From positions 3,672,001-3,736,000 of the forward strand of contig NC_021658.1 of assembly GCF_000418325.1 (NCBI RefSeq): a stretch of DNA of 64,000 nucleotides, in the 5' to 3' direction. Below are positions 28,101-35,974 of this stretch, piece after piece (position 1 is the stretch's first letter; every line of letters begins with the position of its first letter). Origin of the DNA: Sorangium cellulosum So0157-2. GTDB lineage: Bacteria > Myxococcota_A > Polyangia > Polyangiales > Polyangiaceae. Made by a program: the position numbers and the translations under genes. A model generated the notes under the pieces. It was given only the letters and a program-made list of their open reading frames with translations. It made no database searches and had not been told where the DNA came from.

Positions 28101-30846
28101 CGACGAAGACGCTGTGTCCCCGCTGAATCAGCGACGCCATCGCGTCGGCGAAGCGCACCGGCTCGGCCAGGTTCCTCGCCCAGTACGAAGCGTCAAACCG
28201 CTCGCCCTCCAAGGTCGAGCCGGTCACGCCTGAGCAGATGGGCACGCGCGCCGGGCGTGCCGATACGCGCTGCAGCGCCTCGAGCAGATCCTCACGGAGG
28301 GGATCGACCTGCGGGCTATGGGCCGCGACGTCCACGTTCACCTGGCGGCAGAAGACGCCGCGCTGCCCGAGCGTCGCGAAGACCTCAGCCAGCGCCTCTG
28401 GCTCTCCGCTCAGGACCGTTGCGTCGGGGCTCGCGTGGATCGCACGGCAGAGGCGCCCTTCGCGTCCGGCCAGCGCCTCGCCGGCCTCGTCCCACGGCAG
28501 CGCCACGAGCCCCATGGCTCCCTGGCCCCGGATGCGGCGAATCAGGCGGCCCTGCGTGCAGATGACGAGCATGGCGTCCTCGAGGCTCAGGGCGCCAGCG
28601 ACATGCGCCGCCGCGACCTCGCCGATGCTGTGTCCGACCACGAGCGCGGGCTCGACGCCCCACGAGCGCCACAGCGCCGCGAGCGCGACCTGGATCGACA
28701 CGATGGCCGGGCAGCTGACGTCGATCTCATCCATCCGCGCCCGCTCGCTGCCCGCGGTCAGCTCATCGAGCAGGGACCAGCCCACGCACCGACGGATGAG
28801 CCGATCGCAATCCCGGAGGACGGCCCGGAACAGCGGCTCGCGCGCGAGCAGCGAGCGCCCCATGCCCAGCCACTGCGAGCCCTGACCCGAGAAGACGAAG
28901 ACCGGCTTTCCGAGGCGCCCCTGCTCCGCGATGCCCGACGCGATCCCGGGTCCGCCCGCGACGCCGTTCGGCTCCGGTCCTGGTTCGCCATCGACGCAGC
29001 GCTGGAGCTTCTGCCCGAGCTCGCGACAGGAGCGCGCCGTGATGGCGAGGCGATGGTCGCCGTCGCTGGAGCGGAGCGCCAGCGCGCGGCAGAGCTCCTG
29101 GACCGAGCTGCGCGCCTCTGCCGGGGGCAGGTGCCCGAGGAGCTTCTGCGCGGCTGTCCGCAGCGCGTCCGGCCGCTCTGCGGAGAGCGGCAGGAGCTCT
29201 GCCTGCGGCGCGGGCCACTCCTGGAGCACGACGTGACAGTTCGTCCCTCCGAAGCCGAACGCGCTGACCCCCGCCGTCGCGAGCCTGTCCGTGTCTGGCC
29301 AGGCGCTGATCGTACGCTGAACCGAGAGGTGGAGCTCGTTGAACGGGATGTACGGGTTCGGCGTCTTGAAGTGCAGGCTGGGCGGCAGCTCTCGATGCTT
29401 GATGCAGAGCGCGACCTTGATGAGGCCGGCGATCCCCGAGGCGGCCTCCAGGTGGCCGATGTTCGTCTTGACGGAGCCGACGAGGAGCGGCCGCTCGGCC
29501 GGCCTGGCTGCTCCGAAAACGGAGCCCAGCGCCGCTGCTTCGATGGGATCGCCAAGCAATGTCCCCGTGCCGTGGGCCTCCACATAATCGACGGCCGCGG
29601 GATCCACACCGGCCTGCCGGAGGGCAGAGCGCAGCACGTCCACCTGGGCGCTTGGGTTCGGCGCGGTCAACCCGCTGCTGGCTCCGTCGTTGTTCACGGC
29701 GCTGCCGCGGATCACGCAGACGATGGGATCGCCGTCCGCGAGCGCGCGGGAGAGCGGCTTCAGCAGCACCACGCCTCCGCCCTCGCCACGAACGTACCCG
29801 TTCGCGCGCGCGTCGAAGGTGAAGCACCGTCCGTCCGGCGACAAGCCACCGAACTTGGACACTTGCATCGTGCTCTCTGGGACGATATTCAGGTTGACAC
29901 CGCCGGCCAGCGCGAGCGTCGATTCGCCCCGGCGCAGGCTCTCGCACGCGAGGTGTACGGCCACGAGGGAAGAGGAGCAGGCGGTGTCGAGCGCCAGGCT
30001 CGGTCCCTGCAAGCCGAGCACGTAGGATACGCGGTTCGCGACGATGCTGTGATGAAGGCCGGTCACCGTGTGCTGCGCGACGGCCGCGGCGCCGGCCTGC
30101 TGCGCCAGCGCAGCATAATCGGTCCAGACCACGCCGAAGAAGACGCCTGTTCGGCTCCCCTTGAGCTCTCCTGCCACGACCCCCGCGTCCTCGAGTGCCT
30201 CCCAGGCCAGCTCCAGCATGAGCCGCTGCTGCGGATCCATGTGAACCGCCTCTCGGGGGGATATCCCGAAGAAGAGCGGGTCGAACTGGTCCACGTGGTC
30301 GAGGAACCCGCCCCAGCGGGTGTTCATCTTGCCAGGCGCGGCCAGCTCACGATCGAACAGCGCGTCAGCGTTCCACCGGGCGCGGGGGGCCTCGGTGATG
30401 GCGTCCACTCCCTCCCGAAGTAGCCGCCAGAATTCCTCGATGTCAGGCGCTCTTGGAAGCCGGCAGGCCATGCCGATGACGGCGATGGGCTCGCGCGCCG
30501 AGGGCTGGGCCGCGCTCACGTCCTCGGGCGAAGCCAGCGCGTCTGCGCCTCTGGCGGCCGCCGCACCCGCCAAACCAGCGAGGTGCCGAGACAAGGCGTC
30601 AATCGTCGGGTGCTCCCAGATCAGGGTGGGCGGCAGGTCGCGTCCGAGCGCCTGCGACAGGTCGGCGAACAGGTGCATCGCACTGAGCGAATCGAGCCCA
30701 TAGCGGCTGAACCGCTCGCAGGTATCGACCAATCGCAACGGTATCCGCCCCAGCGCAACCAACCGATCGATGAGCCAAGTCCGGATCTCTTCTTCTGTTC
30801 GTACGGCTGCACGCCGAGCGGCTTCGTCCGTCGCTTGACTCATCAC
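16177..30846 (-). CDS. Modular type I PKS with split loading module (first protein of the line)
   Basis: A 4,889-residue synthase. Domain order with rough residues: ACP (20-95), KS (119-545), AT (648-930), second AT (1103-1390), DH (1460-1760), ER (2009-2309), KR (2319-2560), ACP (2600-2670), KS (2695-3120), AT (3225-3515), DH (3595-3880), ER (4150-4470), KR (4490-4730), ACP (4775-4840) and a C-terminal docking tail ending [13 protein letters not shown]. It starts the chain and performs two fully reducing malonate extensions before handing over to the next protein. All three ATs have GHSxGE and both KSs have DTACSSSL. The start is GTG at 30846 or the adjacent ATG at 30843; GGAGGGA lies 5-8 bases upstream. 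The protein begins directly with a carrier domain and no loading AT precedes it. A fatty-acyl-AMP ligase supplying the first ACP in trans is possible, but none is seen nearby. Confidence 0.96.
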   Translation of the reverse strand: MMSQATDEAARRAAVRTEEEIRTWLIDRLVALGRIPLRLVDTCERFSRYGLDSLSAMHLFADLSQALGRDLPPTLIWEHPTIDALSRHLAGLAGAAAARGADALASPEDVSAAQPSAREPIAVIGMACRLPRAPDIEEFWRLLREGVDAITEAPRARWNADALFDRELAAPGKMNTRWGGFLDHVDQFDPLFFGISPREAVHMDPQQRLMLELAWEALEDAGVVAGELKGSRTGVFFGVVWTDYAALAQQAGAAAVAQHTVTGLHHSIVANRVSYVLGLQGPSLALDTACSSSLVAVHLACESLRRGESTLALAGGVNLNIVPESTMQVSKFGGLSPDGRCFTFDARANGYVRGEGGGVVLLKPLSRALADGDPIVCVIRGSAVNNDGASSGLTAPNPSAQVDVLRSALRQAGVDPAAVDYVEAHGTGTLLGDPIEAAALGSVFGAARPAERPLLVGSVKTNIGHLEAASGIAGLIKVALCIKHRELPPSLHFKTPNPYIPFNELHLSVQRTISAWPDTDRLATAGVSAFGFGGTNCHVVLQEWPAPQAELLPLSAERPDALRTAAQKLLGHLPPAEARSSVQELCRALALRSSDGDHRLAITARSCRELGQKLQRCVDGEPGPEPNGVAGGPGIASGIAEQGRLGKPVFVFSGQGSQWLGMGRSLLAREPLFRAVLRDCDRLIRRCVGWSLLDELTAGSERARMDEIDVSCPAIVSIQVALAALWRSWGVEPALVVGHSIGEVAAAHVAGALSLEDAMLVICTQGRLIRRIRGQGAMGLVALPWDEAGEALAGREGRLCRAIHASPDATVLSGEPEALAEVFATLGQRGVFCRQVNVDVAAHSPQVDPLREDLLEALQRVSARPARVPICSGVTGSTLEGERFDASYWARNLAEPVRFADAMASLIQRGHSVFVELSPHPLLKHAVTSCLDHVGQRGVVLASLRRDDDERAALLDAVGALYASGHPVRWSEICPAAGAGVDALDLMADNPAPASDAAAGSVPEPEPAESWYVLPLSAHSPEALSAHADAYRSLLSRAWPSGARSIRDIAYTAGARRSHHDHRLAAVACSPEGLVASLETFVRGGEMCAGLVHGQAGPRAQRKVVFIFSGQGSQWAGMGRELLAREPVFRAAVERIDALVARRAGFSILRELAAPEDRSRLHGTDVAQPAIFALQAGLSTLWASWGIAPDAVVGHSLGEVAAAHVAGALGLDEAVRLVCARGRVMQQAAGLGKMASVALGAEEAARALRGVEERVCIAAINDPGAVVLSGAAAALEEAVANLKLQGVRCCYLPGSHAFHSPQMAPLAGELREALGAMALDGPKLPLYSTVTGARLSDVELDAAYWARNLREPVRFASAIGAAIDDGYRVFLELGPHPVLSSNVEQCLAARAVEGRAVSTLRRGREERRSLLEALGALYVCGCAVDWERLYPSGGRVVSVPRYPWQRKRYWLDPGPAAHAAPRGAASGHPLLGARLPVATVGAAFEAALSVETAPYLADHRVFDEVVLPGAAVLEMARAAAVSRFGHERVSIEDLLLQAPLLLPETGGVRVQVVLSAEAGQDTTVTVCSQTLEAAPEHAWTVHAKGRVQPWSEEACWTAVDLAAVQARCQAVVPAADMYAACGDAGLAYGPAFQGITALWRGHREAIAQVTLPARELEDAGAYGVHPALLDAALQTLLAALDPWCASAPLAVLPVGVSGFRVWQPGATVAWAHARVHRAGEPDAPVMSGDVALLDALGRPIAEVSGIRLKHADRAALRSADSKAPQERLYRLSWMEAPQASGEQRPPERWLVLTDGSAVGEALVERLRSSGAICAVVARGPWQVTRDRGAAGASRMFPEALDAALADEPAGAPLRGVVVLWDETPSPALAGSPAERGDELAVAGLHLVRTLARRAAPAGARLWWVTRGAQAVEPGDVSDVAQAPLWGLGRVAMQEHPELRCTLVDLDPSARTDDMAAALMRELTSADGETQVALRAGRRRVARLVRADAAAGLACPEAVSYRLEHGRRGLLSELHLAAAERRAPGPGEVEIEVTASGLNFRDVLAALNVYRGEAGPLGNECAGVIAAVGQGVDRLSVGDRVMAIARGTFQRYVTADARLVAPQPAGMTPAQAATVPVAFLTAWHALHDLGQLQAGERVLIHAAAGGVGMAAVQIAAWLGAEVFATASPPKWPVIEAMGVRHRASSRSPEFAALFRAATQGAGMDVVLNSLAGEHVDAGLSLLSPGGRFLEMGKTDVRSSEVIARDYPGVRYCAFDLWEVGPERIQAMLELLLEGFASGKLRPLPVRTFAISDAEAAFQLMAQARHTGKVALLPAPGPRIMADCSALITGGLGALGLYTARWLAEEHRVRHLVLAGRRAPDREGAAAIEALRARGALVTVAQVDVADATAVRSLLASLPRHLPLRIVIHAAGVLDDGMLADQDASRLSAVLSPKVRGAWNLHSETRHMPLDFFVLFSSVASLLGPPGQGSYAAANAFMDALAHLRRAEGLPAQSVNWGPWSGGGMAGKLGEAHKARLARQGIGALPPPEAVALLGRAMSRGETQLGLLSLDARAARLSFAAASDVPPLWRALVAPSPARPRAADAGAYAVRLASLPREARPAAIEAAVRAEVAKVLSLGSPDDISAERPLQEMGLDSLMAVELRNALSARVGQPLPAALVFDCSTVAALARYLLEKALPEPTTGAAPPPPAVRAADNEPIAIVGLGCRFPGGVRDPESFWRLLDEGVDAIREVPKDRWDIDAYYDPDPDAVGKMYTRSGGFLSEVDQFDPGFFRISPREAARMDPQQRLLLETSWEALERAGLPQQCLMGSDTGVFVGLMYRDYGVLTSGAPEQLDGYVGIGCAGSVASGRISYLLGLRGPAMTVDTACSSSLVAVHLACQSLRARECSLALAGGATLVLLPDIFVEFSRLRALAPDGRCKPFDASADGVAWSEGCGIVVLKRLSDAERDGDPVLAVIRGSAVNQDGRSNGLTAPNGPAQEEVIRRALAQAAVAPSAVGYVEAHGTGTPLGDPIELLALGRALSAGRTPDRPVVVSSVKSNIGHTQAAAGVAGVIKAVLALQHQRIPRMVHFTTPSPRVAWQELPLQVAAEAVPWPATGAPRIAGVSSFGISGTNAHVVLEEAPRSAAASPTATRAVALLPISAKSPEALAAMARDYRACLAQATSEAPATLHDVAYTASVRRSHHEHRLALLGSSWEELVTSLDAFLSGEPRASVMQGQAAPGSRQPRVVFVLAGQGSQWAGMGRELLAEEPVFRAVLERCEPLVQRHGGFSLIDELAATEAASRLDETFVAQPALFALQVALAELWSAWGVTPDAVIGHSLGEVAAAHLAGILSLDDAVRLVVSRGRIMQRATGLGRMAAVALPEEEAAHALRGVEDQVSVAAVNDPGSVVLSGDGAALRRVVERLAQRKVHCRMLRVNYAFHSPQMAPFQQELLSAVGALEPRRPERPIYSTVTGARVDGELDLQHWADNIRAPVEFARAVEASIADGHDVFLEVGPHPVLSVHLRACLSSRAEQGLVLASLQRGQEERRSLLRSLGALYAAGRPVAWERLYPAGGRCVALPTYPWQQQRCWFEWGSPGGSAPVRPRSAGSRDEGHPLLGAPLPASEHPETRSWEQTLSAGALPYLSDHRLHGEAVLPGAAYVEMALSAAAGAGRAGTPALEHVRFERMLVIPPKGGRTVQVNLAMERHDHASFQILSREARGAPWQRHAAGRLRWSDGAAGAHPTKEAPHRIQQRCPRPMRGAEHYQRMRALGLDYGTCFQGVQELWVGSGEILGRVRLTDALAGQDGAYQLHPAFLDACLQVLAASLSAEARAPVDGRLIVPVGLRHARVYGRPGQEVWVHARPSAGPAADDGELTGDVDLLEDDGRVVAEVHGLRAQRLARGALPQAAPAGGEAPLFALEWHRKEPLARAPEVRPATGVLLLFTDRGGTGAAVASLLHERGEPCVQVVAGQRYARLAPGSYEIDPAHPGAFHALLRDALGKDLPCRGVVHLWSLDATAAADTTPESLEADLRLGSLSALLLSQALVQRGDRDAPRLFLVTRGAQAVGPDGGAASVSQAPLWGLGRTLALEHPELACTNVDLSPVSSPGEARSLLREIELGDREDQIALRADGRFAARLVRTSLASKAGTAVHPALEPARDRPFRLEIQEPGVLERLSLREIARRRPGQGEVEIEVEAAGVNFLDVLLALGVMPDDAAEASGASPGLGGECAGRVVALGEGVTDLEVGCEVFALAPWSFSSFVTTRRSFVARRPERLSCEQAATIPIAFLTAYYALAYVGRLREGERVLIHAGAGGVGMAAIAWAKHVGAEIFATAGNDEKRDLLRSLGVQHVMSSRSLEFVDEVRRITNGEGIDVVLNSLSGEFIDASFGLLRDHGRFVEIGKRDYYEDRKLGLRPFLRNLSFSLVDLRAMLTQRPELVSSLLEEVVRLFDAGVLGPVPCRSFPIAEAVQAFSTLAQAKHVGKIALTMRDPEARIAPALPADRPRIRADGSYLITGGLGGLGLSLAQWLAAQGARHLALVGRRGASAAARAVIAAIEGAGAQVEVIQADVSQYDDVSAVMRELGRRLPPLRGVVHAAAVLDDRRAADLSTESFRNVMKPKALGAWNLHALTRDIPLDFFVLYSSAASLLGAAGQANYAAANAFLDALSHHRCRTGLPAMSINWGPFSEVGLAAADDSRGERLASRGMRSLTPAEGLEALGRLLARPTAQIGVFELNVRQWLEFYPVAARSPLWAELLKEQDPGAPRSPGALSTRRALEDARPEERVTILEEHLSEQLCRVLCLPASKVDRTTGFSSLGADSLRSLELRNRIEASLGIKLPATLLFMCPNLTSLARHLIEEMGLSVETSDAAAPAGEGDAPCRFTEEVEKLSEDELLALFDDKPAG
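16300..22780 (-). other. PKS module 2: KS-AT-DH-ER-KR-ACP, malonyl-like AT
   Basis: The KS has [15 protein letters not shown] and [10 protein letters not shown]. The AT specificity site reads YAFH (near 20590), closest to the malonyl type. The DH has [10 protein letters not shown] and HPAFLD, both canonical. The ER is more divergent, with [16 protein letters not shown] and an insertion, but keeps [11 protein letters not shown]. The KR has [12 protein letters not shown] and YAAANAF. The ACP reads GADSL instead of GLDSL with the phosphopantetheine Ser intact. Predicted result: a saturated, unbranched two-carbon extension. Confidence 0.85.
22830..30846 (-). other. Split loading module plus module 1: ACP-KS-AT(L)-AT(E)-DH-ER-KR-ACP
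   Basis: An N-terminal carrier domain ([10 protein letters not shown]) is followed by an intact KS and two consecutive ATs. The first AT has VAAH at the specificity site (near 28320), neither the malonyl HAFH nor the usual methylmalonyl YASH/VASH. The second has HAFH (near 26960). In myxobacterial pathways with this ACP-KS-AT-AT layout the first AT loads the starter onto the N-terminal ACP and the second charges the extender. The DH motif reads [10 protein letters not shown] with Asp in place of the conserved Gly; HPALLD and YGPAFQG are intact. The ER and a B-type KR (LDD) look functional. Confidence 0.85.
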
Positions 30847-31818
30847 CCTGGTCCCTCCGATGAGCAGATTTGATGCGCCAGATAGGCAAGCACAACTCGG
30901 TGGCTATCGAGCTCATGTTTGGAGGAGGCCTGTCCTGGGTACTCGGGCATGTGTTCTCCTGGTCGACGAGGTGCTCCCCGTCGTCGAATCAGGATCGATC
31001 ATGCGGCGATCCGAGCTGCATGTCGCCGGTCCGACGCGCGGCACGAGCGCAAGCGCCGCGGCGCCACTCGTGGATTTACCCTAGTACTGGGATGGTGCCT
31101 CGCAAGTGACCTGAGCTTGCGCTGGTCTTCCCAGACGCTCCGGACAGGAAAGCCCAGGCCGCGCCTGATGGTGATGGACCCTGGCGGACCTCCCGAGGAC
31201 TCGCCGGTCTGGCCGCCGGGCTCTGCCAGCCGGAGCGTGCTCTGTCCGATCGCGGGCATCCTTTTGGGATCGGTTCGTTGCGCCGCTCGTACTACCGCTT
31301 CATCCGCGCCCTGGCGTCGTTCTCGCGCGGCTCGGATTCGGCCGAGGCGGTTCGAGACGGCTCCGCGCGGGCGAGGTGCCTGATGCGTTCGATGAACTCG
31401 TCGTCACAGGACAGCGGCGCGGGCGGTACCTCCGCCCGGCTGCGCGCGGAGCCGGACGGTCCGCACACGGATGGTTCGCGGGCCGTCCGGGGTGGCCGAA
31501 GGCGAGCGGCGGGCGGCGCCTGCTGAGCCGGATCGCCTGGATCCCGAGCCGTATCGACCTGGCACGTCGGCTGCTTGAGAGATGTGACAGCGGGCAGCGG
31601 TCGGCCGGCGAGTCCCCATGGCTGCTCGTCGTGCGCGCGCCGCTCCGGGTGTTGACGCTCTCGGTAGACGATGGGTGGAGGCCGCTTTTCGTTCAGGCAG
31701 GATGATGGCGCGCTCACGCGCGCGATGGCCATCCACCGTGACGATGGCCATCAGCCAACCTGAGCGAGAGAGCATCAACCAGCTTGATTCTCAACAGCGA
31801 TGATGGCCATCACGATGG
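30847..31818. other. Gene-free stretch upstream of the PKS genes
   Basis: About 970 bp between the start of the first PKS gene and the stop of the methyltransferase gene, both on the minus strand. No frame here encodes anything I recognise, and the open frames look like GC-rich noise. It should hold the promoter of the PKS genes on its left side. Near its right end are three copies of a perfect 10-bp palindrome, listed separately. Confidence 0.6.
31724..31811. repeat. Three copies of the perfect palindrome GATGGCCATC
   Basis: Identical 10-bp palindromes lie at 31724-31733, 31743-31752 and 31802-31811, and a partial copy (GATGGCTA) follows at about 31814. They sit just downstream of the methyltransferase stop codon and about 900 bp upstream of the PKS start. 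They may be protein-binding sites; no function can be assigned. Confidence 0.6.
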
Positions 31819-32625
31819 CTAGTTGTCCGCCGTGTGGGCGATCGCGAAGATGAGGTTCCGCTCGAGCCGAATCCCCTGCGGCGTGCGCCGCGCCTCGAGC
31901 TCCTTCGCGAGCCGGTCGCGCACCTCGCGCTTCTCGTCGAAGCTCAGGTGGGAGAGGTGGTTGCCGAACGAGCCCGACCCGCTCTGCCGCAAGATCTCGT
32001 CGATATCGGCCGCGTGGTCGACGAACGTGCGGATCTCCACCGTGTCCACGATGAACCCCGTGCGCTGGAGCAGCTCCCGGATCTCGTCGACCGTCAGCTT
32101 GTGCGGGATCGTCCCCTGCGCCTCTTTCCCGAGGTCCGCCAGCACCTTGCGCTGGATCGGGTCGAGCTGGTGCGGCTTCTCCCGCGATCCGGTGCTGAAC
32201 CCGATCTTGCCGCCCGGCTTGAGCACGCGCGCCGCCTCGCTCAGCGCGCGCTCCTTCTGGCCCTCGTCCAGCCAGTGAAGGACGCTGTTCAGGTACACCA
32301 CGTCGAAGCTGTGCGTGGCGAAGGCGGAGAGGTCCTCGGCGCGCCCCACCGCGGTCGCGAGGTTGTCGCGCGTCTTCTGCCGGGCGATGTCCACGCGCAG
32401 GGGCAGGGGATCGATCGCCACCACGCTGCCCTCCGAGCCGACGATCTCCGCGACGTACGCCGCGAGGCGGCCCGTCCCCGCGCCGACGTCGAGCACGCGC
32501 TGGCCCCGCCGCACGCCCAGCGCCGCGATGAGGAGCTTGCCGTGGTTGAACTGCCGGTGGCTGCCGGTCTCGTAGGCCTGAGCGAGCTCCGGGGTATCGA
32601 GCGTGAGACGGATGGTGGTGGTCAT
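31819..32625 (-). CDS. Class I SAM-dependent methyltransferase
   Basis: Encodes 268 residues of the Methyltransf_11/UbiE-like fold. The SAM-binding motif I is VLDVGAGTGRLAAYV (about residue 45), followed by the acidic VVAIDP, a VVYLNSVLHWL region and VLKPGGKIGFSTG. The start is ATG at 32625, giving MTTTIRLTLDTPELAQAYE; the frame stays open further upstream, but that extension has no family match and its far end is translated repeat DNA. The substrate is unknown. The gene points the same way as the PKS genes but is 970 bp away, so a tailoring role in the pathway is only a possibility. Confidence 0.85.
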   Translation of the reverse strand: MTTTIRLTLDTPELAQAYETGSHRQFNHGKLLIAALGVRRGQRVLDVGAGTGRLAAYVAEIVGSEGSVVAIDPLPLRVDIARQKTRDNLATAVGRAEDLSAFATHSFDVVYLNSVLHWLDEGQKERALSEAARVLKPGGKIGFSTGSREKPHQLDPIQRKVLADLGKEAQGTIPHKLTVDEIRELLQRTGFIVDTVEIRTFVDHAADIDEILRQSGSGSFGNHLSHLSFDEKREVRDRLAKELEARRTPQGIRLERNLIFAIAHTADN

Positions 32626-32823
32626 GCCGGCGCCCAGGCAGAAGGCGTGCCGGGCCGCCGACACCTGCACGAGATCGAATCGGCTGGCGCCGCTGCCGGC
32701 CGGCGCTCCGGGCGCGTGATCGCATCGCCCGCTGCACCCGCGCCTCGCGGGCCCCCGGGGCGAGCCGCTGCTGGAGCAGCACCCGGTGCGTATCCGTTGC
32801 TGCTCCAGCAGCACCTCGGCTTG

Positions 32824-33017
32824 CCAGTTCCGCGGGTCAGAAGTCCCGCCAGGGATTGGGCTCGCGAGCGAAGAGAGATTGAAACGCAAAGGCGCAAAGG
32901 CGCAAAGGCGCAAAGACGCAAAAATACATCATTTCTTTTTGCGCCTTTGCGCCTTTGCGCCTTTGCGTTGAACTCTCTCTCCGGATCCCTGGCCGGACTC
33001 CTCGCGGATGCGACGGG
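32824..33017. repeat. MITE-like palindromic repeat element, copy 1
   Basis: A ~190-bp element that closely matches, in inverted orientation, the element at 53948-54138. Its core is a long hairpin whose left arm is made of tandem GGCGCAAA units (from about 32883) and whose right arm is their complement, TTTGCGCC units ending TTTGCGTTGAA (to about 32972), with an AT-rich loop. Conserved flanks include CCCGCCAGGG and GCGAAGAGAGATT on the left and TCCGGATCCC and GGCCGGACTCCT on the right. The left end reads CCAGTTCCGC; the right end is degenerate. No transposase gene is present, which fits a non-autonomous mobile repeat. Confidence 0.8.
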
Positions 33018-33117
33018 GCCGCCTCCCGCCATCAGCTTCGAATCTGATCACCGCCGGCGAGGCAGGTGAGGAGCGCGGTCGCGCCGGTGGCACGCCTCGT
33101 GCGTGTCGGGCCGCCCC

Positions 33118-34239
33118 ATGGCAGTTTCGTCATCAGCGGTGCGTTTGCAGGCTTCCGTCGAGCAGCTCCGGTCCGGCGGAATGGTGATCCTCGTCGACGA
33201 CGAGGAGCGCGAGGACGAGGGCGATCTCGTCGTCCTGGCGGAGCACGCGACGCCGGCGGCCATCAACTTCATGGCGACCCACGGCCGGGGGCTCATCTGC
33301 CTGGCGCTCACGGAGGCGCAGGTGGACCGCCTCGGGCTGCCGCTCATGGCGACCCGGGCCGGCGCCCGCCGCTCGACCGCGTTCACGGTGAGCATCGAGG
33401 CGCGCGAGGGCGTCACGACCGGCATCAGCGCCCGCGACCGGGCGCGCACCGTCGCGGCCGCCATCGCCCGGGACGCGTCGCCGCGCGACCTCGTGTCGCC
33501 GGGGCACGTCTTCCCGCTCCGCGCGCGCCGCGACGGGGTGCTCGAGCGCGAGGGCCACACCGAGGGCGCGGTCGACCTGGCGCGGCTCGCCGGCGCGAAC
33601 CCGGCGGCCGTCATCTGCGAGATCATCAACGACGACGGGACGATGGCGCGCCGGCGGGACCTCGCGCGCTTCGGGGCGCGGCACGGGCTGCCGATCGTCT
33701 CCATCGGGGACGTCATCCGCCACCGGGTGCAGCGCGAGGACGTCGCCGCGCGCGTCGGCACCACCCCGTTCCGGCCGGCGGGCCTGAGCGGCGAGTGGCG
33801 GGCGCACACCTACCAGCTGCGCCGCGACCGGCAGCTGCTCCTGCTGACGCACGGCGCGCCCGCGCTCTCCGGCGACCGCGCCGTGGTGTTCACCCACCGC
33901 GCGGCGCTCGTGTCGGATCTCCTCGGCGACGCCGACCTGTTCGGCGCCCTGCGGGAGATCGAGGCCGCCGGCGCGGGCGCGGTGATCTACAGCCCGGCCT
34001 CGGCCGACCCGGGCGCCGAGCACACGGCGGGCCTCGACCTCGCCGTCGCCGCCCGCGAGCTCGTGGAGCTCGGATACCGCCGCGTGACGCTGCTCGACTC
34101 GAGGGCGCCCCGGCCCGCCGCGGCGAGGCGCGAGATCGACCTCGAGACCGGCGATCCGCCGGCGCCGGCGGACGGCCACGGCGCGCTGCTGCTGCGGCGC
34201 GCGCGGGCGGGCGATGGGGCGCCCATCCTGCAGACCTGA
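33118..34239 (+). CDS. ribB: 3,4-dihydroxy-2-butanone 4-phosphate synthase with degenerate GTP-cyclohydrolase-II-like tail
   Basis: Makes 3,4-dihydroxy-2-butanone 4-phosphate from ribulose 5-phosphate for riboflavin synthesis. The N-terminal ~205 residues carry the RibB signatures DDEEREDEGDLV, THGRGLICLAL, REGVTTGISARDRA, SPGHVFPL and GHTEGAVDLARLAG. The remaining ~165 residues are where RibBA proteins have GTP cyclohydrolase II, but the Cys-rich zinc-binding motif and the usual catalytic signatures are absent, so that half is probably not a cyclohydrolase. The start is uncertain: GTG at 33103 or ATG at 33118, neither with a clear ribosome site. No FMN riboswitch was recognised upstream. A 7-bp-stem hairpin follows the stop. 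Confidence 0.9.
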   Translation: MAVSSSAVRLQASVEQLRSGGMVILVDDEEREDEGDLVVLAEHATPAAINFMATHGRGLICLALTEAQVDRLGLPLMATRAGARRSTAFTVSIEAREGVTTGISARDRARTVAAAIARDASPRDLVSPGHVFPLRARRDGVLEREGHTEGAVDLARLAGANPAAVICEIINDDGTMARRRDLARFGARHGLPIVSIGDVIRHRVQREDVAARVGTTPFRPAGLSGEWRAHTYQLRRDRQLLLLTHGAPALSGDRAVVFTHRAALVSDLLGDADLFGALREIEAAGAGAVIYSPASADPGAEHTAGLDLAVAARELVELGYRRVTLLDSRAPRPAAARREIDLETGDPPAPADGHGALLLRRARAGDGAPILQT

Positions 34240-34241
34240 GC

Positions 34242-34266
34242 GGCTGCCTGGTTCCGCGCGGCAGCC
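34242..34266 (+). terminator. Hairpin after ribB
   Basis: GGCTGCC at 34242-34248 pairs perfectly with GGCAGCC at 34260-34266, starting two bases after the stop codon. There is no T-run, so it is a possible rather than a strong intrinsic terminator. Confidence 0.45.
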
Positions 34267-34308
34267 ATCGTCAGCGGGCGGAACGCCGGTGCACATCGAC
34301 CGCCACCC

Positions 34309-34344
34309 TTGCCACGGCGCGTGATTTCAGTATATACTGAAATC
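34309..34344 (+). promoter_or_regulatory. Promoter with overlapping 22-bp perfect palindromic operator
   Basis: TTGCCA at 34309-34314 and TATACT at 34333-34338 are 18 bp apart; each matches the sigma-70 consensus at five of six positions. A perfect 22-bp palindrome (half-site GATTTCAGTAT) spans 34323-34344 and covers the -10 element. The regulator gene begins at 34353, so the transcript leader would be very short. The layout suggests autorepression by the GbsR/MarR-like protein. Confidence 0.75.
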
Positions 34345-34352
34345 AGTAGGCC

Positions 34353-34865
34353 ATGCCGAAACAAGGCTCACGCCCCGTGAATCCGCGGCCCCGGCTCGAG
34401 CGCAGCGATCTCCTCGGTTGGGTCGAGCGCGTGGCGACGTACCTCGCCGCAGACGGGATGCCGCCGATCGCCGGGCGCATCCTCGGGTGGCTGATGATCT
34501 GCGACCCTGCAGAGCAATCCGCGGCGGAGATCGCCGACGCGATCGGAGCGAGCCGCGCGTCGCTCACCACGAACCTGCGTGTGCTGGCGGCGATGGGGTT
34601 CGTGAGCCGGCGGACCCGGTCCGGGAGCCGGACCGCGTACTACCGCGTCGACGAGGACGCGTGGGAGAAGGTCGTTCGCCGCCAGGTCGCATCGCTGAGA
34701 TCGCTCGGCGAGATCGTCGATGCAGGTCTCGACCTCGTCGGCCGCGGCAGCGCGCGCGCCGGGCGGATCCGTGCGGCCCACGAGATCTTCTTGTGGATGA
34801 CCAGAGCGTTCGAGGACGCTCCACCGCTGCCCTCGGGCAAGCGCTGGTCCGAACGGATCGAGTGA
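34353..34865 (+). CDS. GbsR/MarR-like winged-helix transcriptional regulator
   Basis: A 170-residue DNA-binding regulator. The central part, AAEIADAIGASRASLTTNL (about residues 51-69) then AMGFVSRRTRSGSRTAYYRV, is a clear HTH and wing as in GbsR-like members of the MarR superfamily. The C-terminal half is helical and probably dimerises. The ATG at 34353 lies 8 bp after a perfect palindrome that overlaps the promoter, so autoregulation is likely. It is followed 9 bp after its stop by a methyltransferase gene, which it may also control. The ligand is unknown. Confidence 0.85.
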   Translation: MPKQGSRPVNPRPRLERSDLLGWVERVATYLAADGMPPIAGRILGWLMICDPAEQSAAEIADAIGASRASLTTNLRVLAAMGFVSRRTRSGSRTAYYRVDEDAWEKVVRRQVASLRSLGEIVDAGLDLVGRGSARAGRIRAAHEIFLWMTRAFEDAPPLPSGKRWSERIE

Positions 34866-34874
34866 GAGGTGCCT

Positions 34875-35747
34875 ATGTCGAACCGAGCCGCAAAGACCGC
34901 CTTCGGCCCCATGACGATCATCGTGGCCGACCAGAGGTACAGCCCCGAGCAGAGGCTGGTGCAGGACGACCTGGCCTATCGCTTCCTGCCGGCCGGACTG
35001 CGGTTCATGATGGCGCTGGCCCGCTGGCGGCCGCTCGAGAGTGCGCTGATGCAGGCCGCCGAGAAGACGGCGCTCGGGATCCGGGGTAGCATGCTTTGCC
35101 GCAAGCGCTACATCGACGACAAGATCCTCGAAGCCCTGCGCGCGGGCAACGAGGCCGTCGTCGTGCTCGGCGCCGGCCTGGACACGCGCGCGTACCGGAT
35201 GCCGGCGCTGGCGAACGTCCCGGTCTTCGAGGTCGACCTGCCCGAGAACATCGATTACAAGCGGGCAACGCTGCAGAGGGTCCTCGGCGGAGTGCCAGAG
35301 TCGGTGCGCCTGGTATCGATCGACTTCGAAACGCACGACCTGGCGGCCGGCCTGGCGGCGCAGGGCTACGACATCGCGCGCAGGACGTTCTTCGTCTGGG
35401 AAGGCGTGACGCAGTACCTGACGGAGCGCGGGGTCCGTGAGACGTTTCGCTTCCTCGCCAGGGCCGCTGCGGGCAGCCGGCTGGCGTTCACCTACGTGCG
35501 CAGGGACTTCCTCGACGGCGAGAACTTCTATGGAGCCGAGGGCGCATACGAGCGCTTCAAGGTGAAGGAGAAGGTCTGGCGCTTCGGCATGGATCCCGCC
35601 ACCGTGCCGGCATTTCTGGCTGAGTACGGCTGGACGGAGCTCGAGCAGATGGGCCCGCGGGAGTTCATCGAGCGCTACGTCCAACCAACCGGCCGTGCGC
35701 TGCTCGTCTCCGAGATCGAGCGTTCGGTGCACGCGGAGAAGCGCTGA
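34875..35747 (+). CDS. SAM-dependent methyltransferase of the LCM/TIGR00027 family
   Basis: A 290-residue protein. Family signs are VVVLGAGLDTRAYRMPA (SAM site, about residues 94-110), FEVDLPENIDYKRATL, VSIDFETHDL and FVWEGVTQYLTERGVRETF, the last being typical of leucine-carboxyl-methyltransferase-like enzymes. The start chosen is ATG at 34875 with GAGAGG five bases before it; a GTG at 34869 is the alternative. It follows the regulator by 9 bp and is probably co-transcribed from the palindrome-overlapped promoter. The substrate is not evident; such enzymes usually O-methylate small molecules or secondary metabolites. Confidence 0.88.
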   Translation: MSNRAAKTAFGPMTIIVADQRYSPEQRLVQDDLAYRFLPAGLRFMMALARWRPLESALMQAAEKTALGIRGSMLCRKRYIDDKILEALRAGNEAVVVLGAGLDTRAYRMPALANVPVFEVDLPENIDYKRATLQRVLGGVPESVRLVSIDFETHDLAAGLAAQGYDIARRTFFVWEGVTQYLTERGVRETFRFLARAAAGSRLAFTYVRRDFLDGENFYGAEGAYERFKVKEKVWRFGMDPATVPAFLAEYGWTELEQMGPREFIERYVQPTGRALLVSEIERSVHAEKR

Positions 35748-35836
35748 TTCGCGTTATCGACGGGGAGTCCAGGGAGCCAGGCCCCTCCGAGCGAAGACCC
35801 TGGCGAATTTCTGACGTACGGAGCCGCCGCCTCGGC

Positions 35837-35865
35837 GCGCGAGAGGACGACCGAGCCTCTCGCGC
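35837..35865. terminator. Hairpin between convergent genes
   Basis: GCGCGAGAGG (35837-35846) and CCTCTCGCGC (35856-35865) form a perfect 10-bp stem with a 9-base loop. It lies between the ends of a plus-strand methyltransferase and a minus-strand lipoprotein gene, so it could stop transcription from both sides. No T-run is present. Confidence 0.6.
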
Positions 35866-35974
35866 CGGCTCATAAGGCGGAGTCCCATTTTCTCGGGCTT
35901 TGGGGAGATGCACGGCTGGGGTCGTGGGAGGTCGTGCTCGCCGCGCCGGACGCCGTCTCGGGGGTGCCCGGGCG

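Noticed and set aside
31292-31732. Possible small gene or transposase remnant in the gap before the PKS genes
   Set aside because: The translation has no conserved block, start context or family resemblance; treated as non-coding.
32626-32913. N-terminal extension of the methyltransferase frame to 32913
   Set aside because: The extension is translated from the upstream region and the hairpin repeat (MRLCAFAPLRFN) and has no family match; the family-like start is at 32625.
32883-32972. Tandem GGCGCAAA units considered as a CRISPR array
   Set aside because: Units are 8 bp with no spacers, and the two halves are inverted copies forming a hairpin, so this is a palindromic repeat element.
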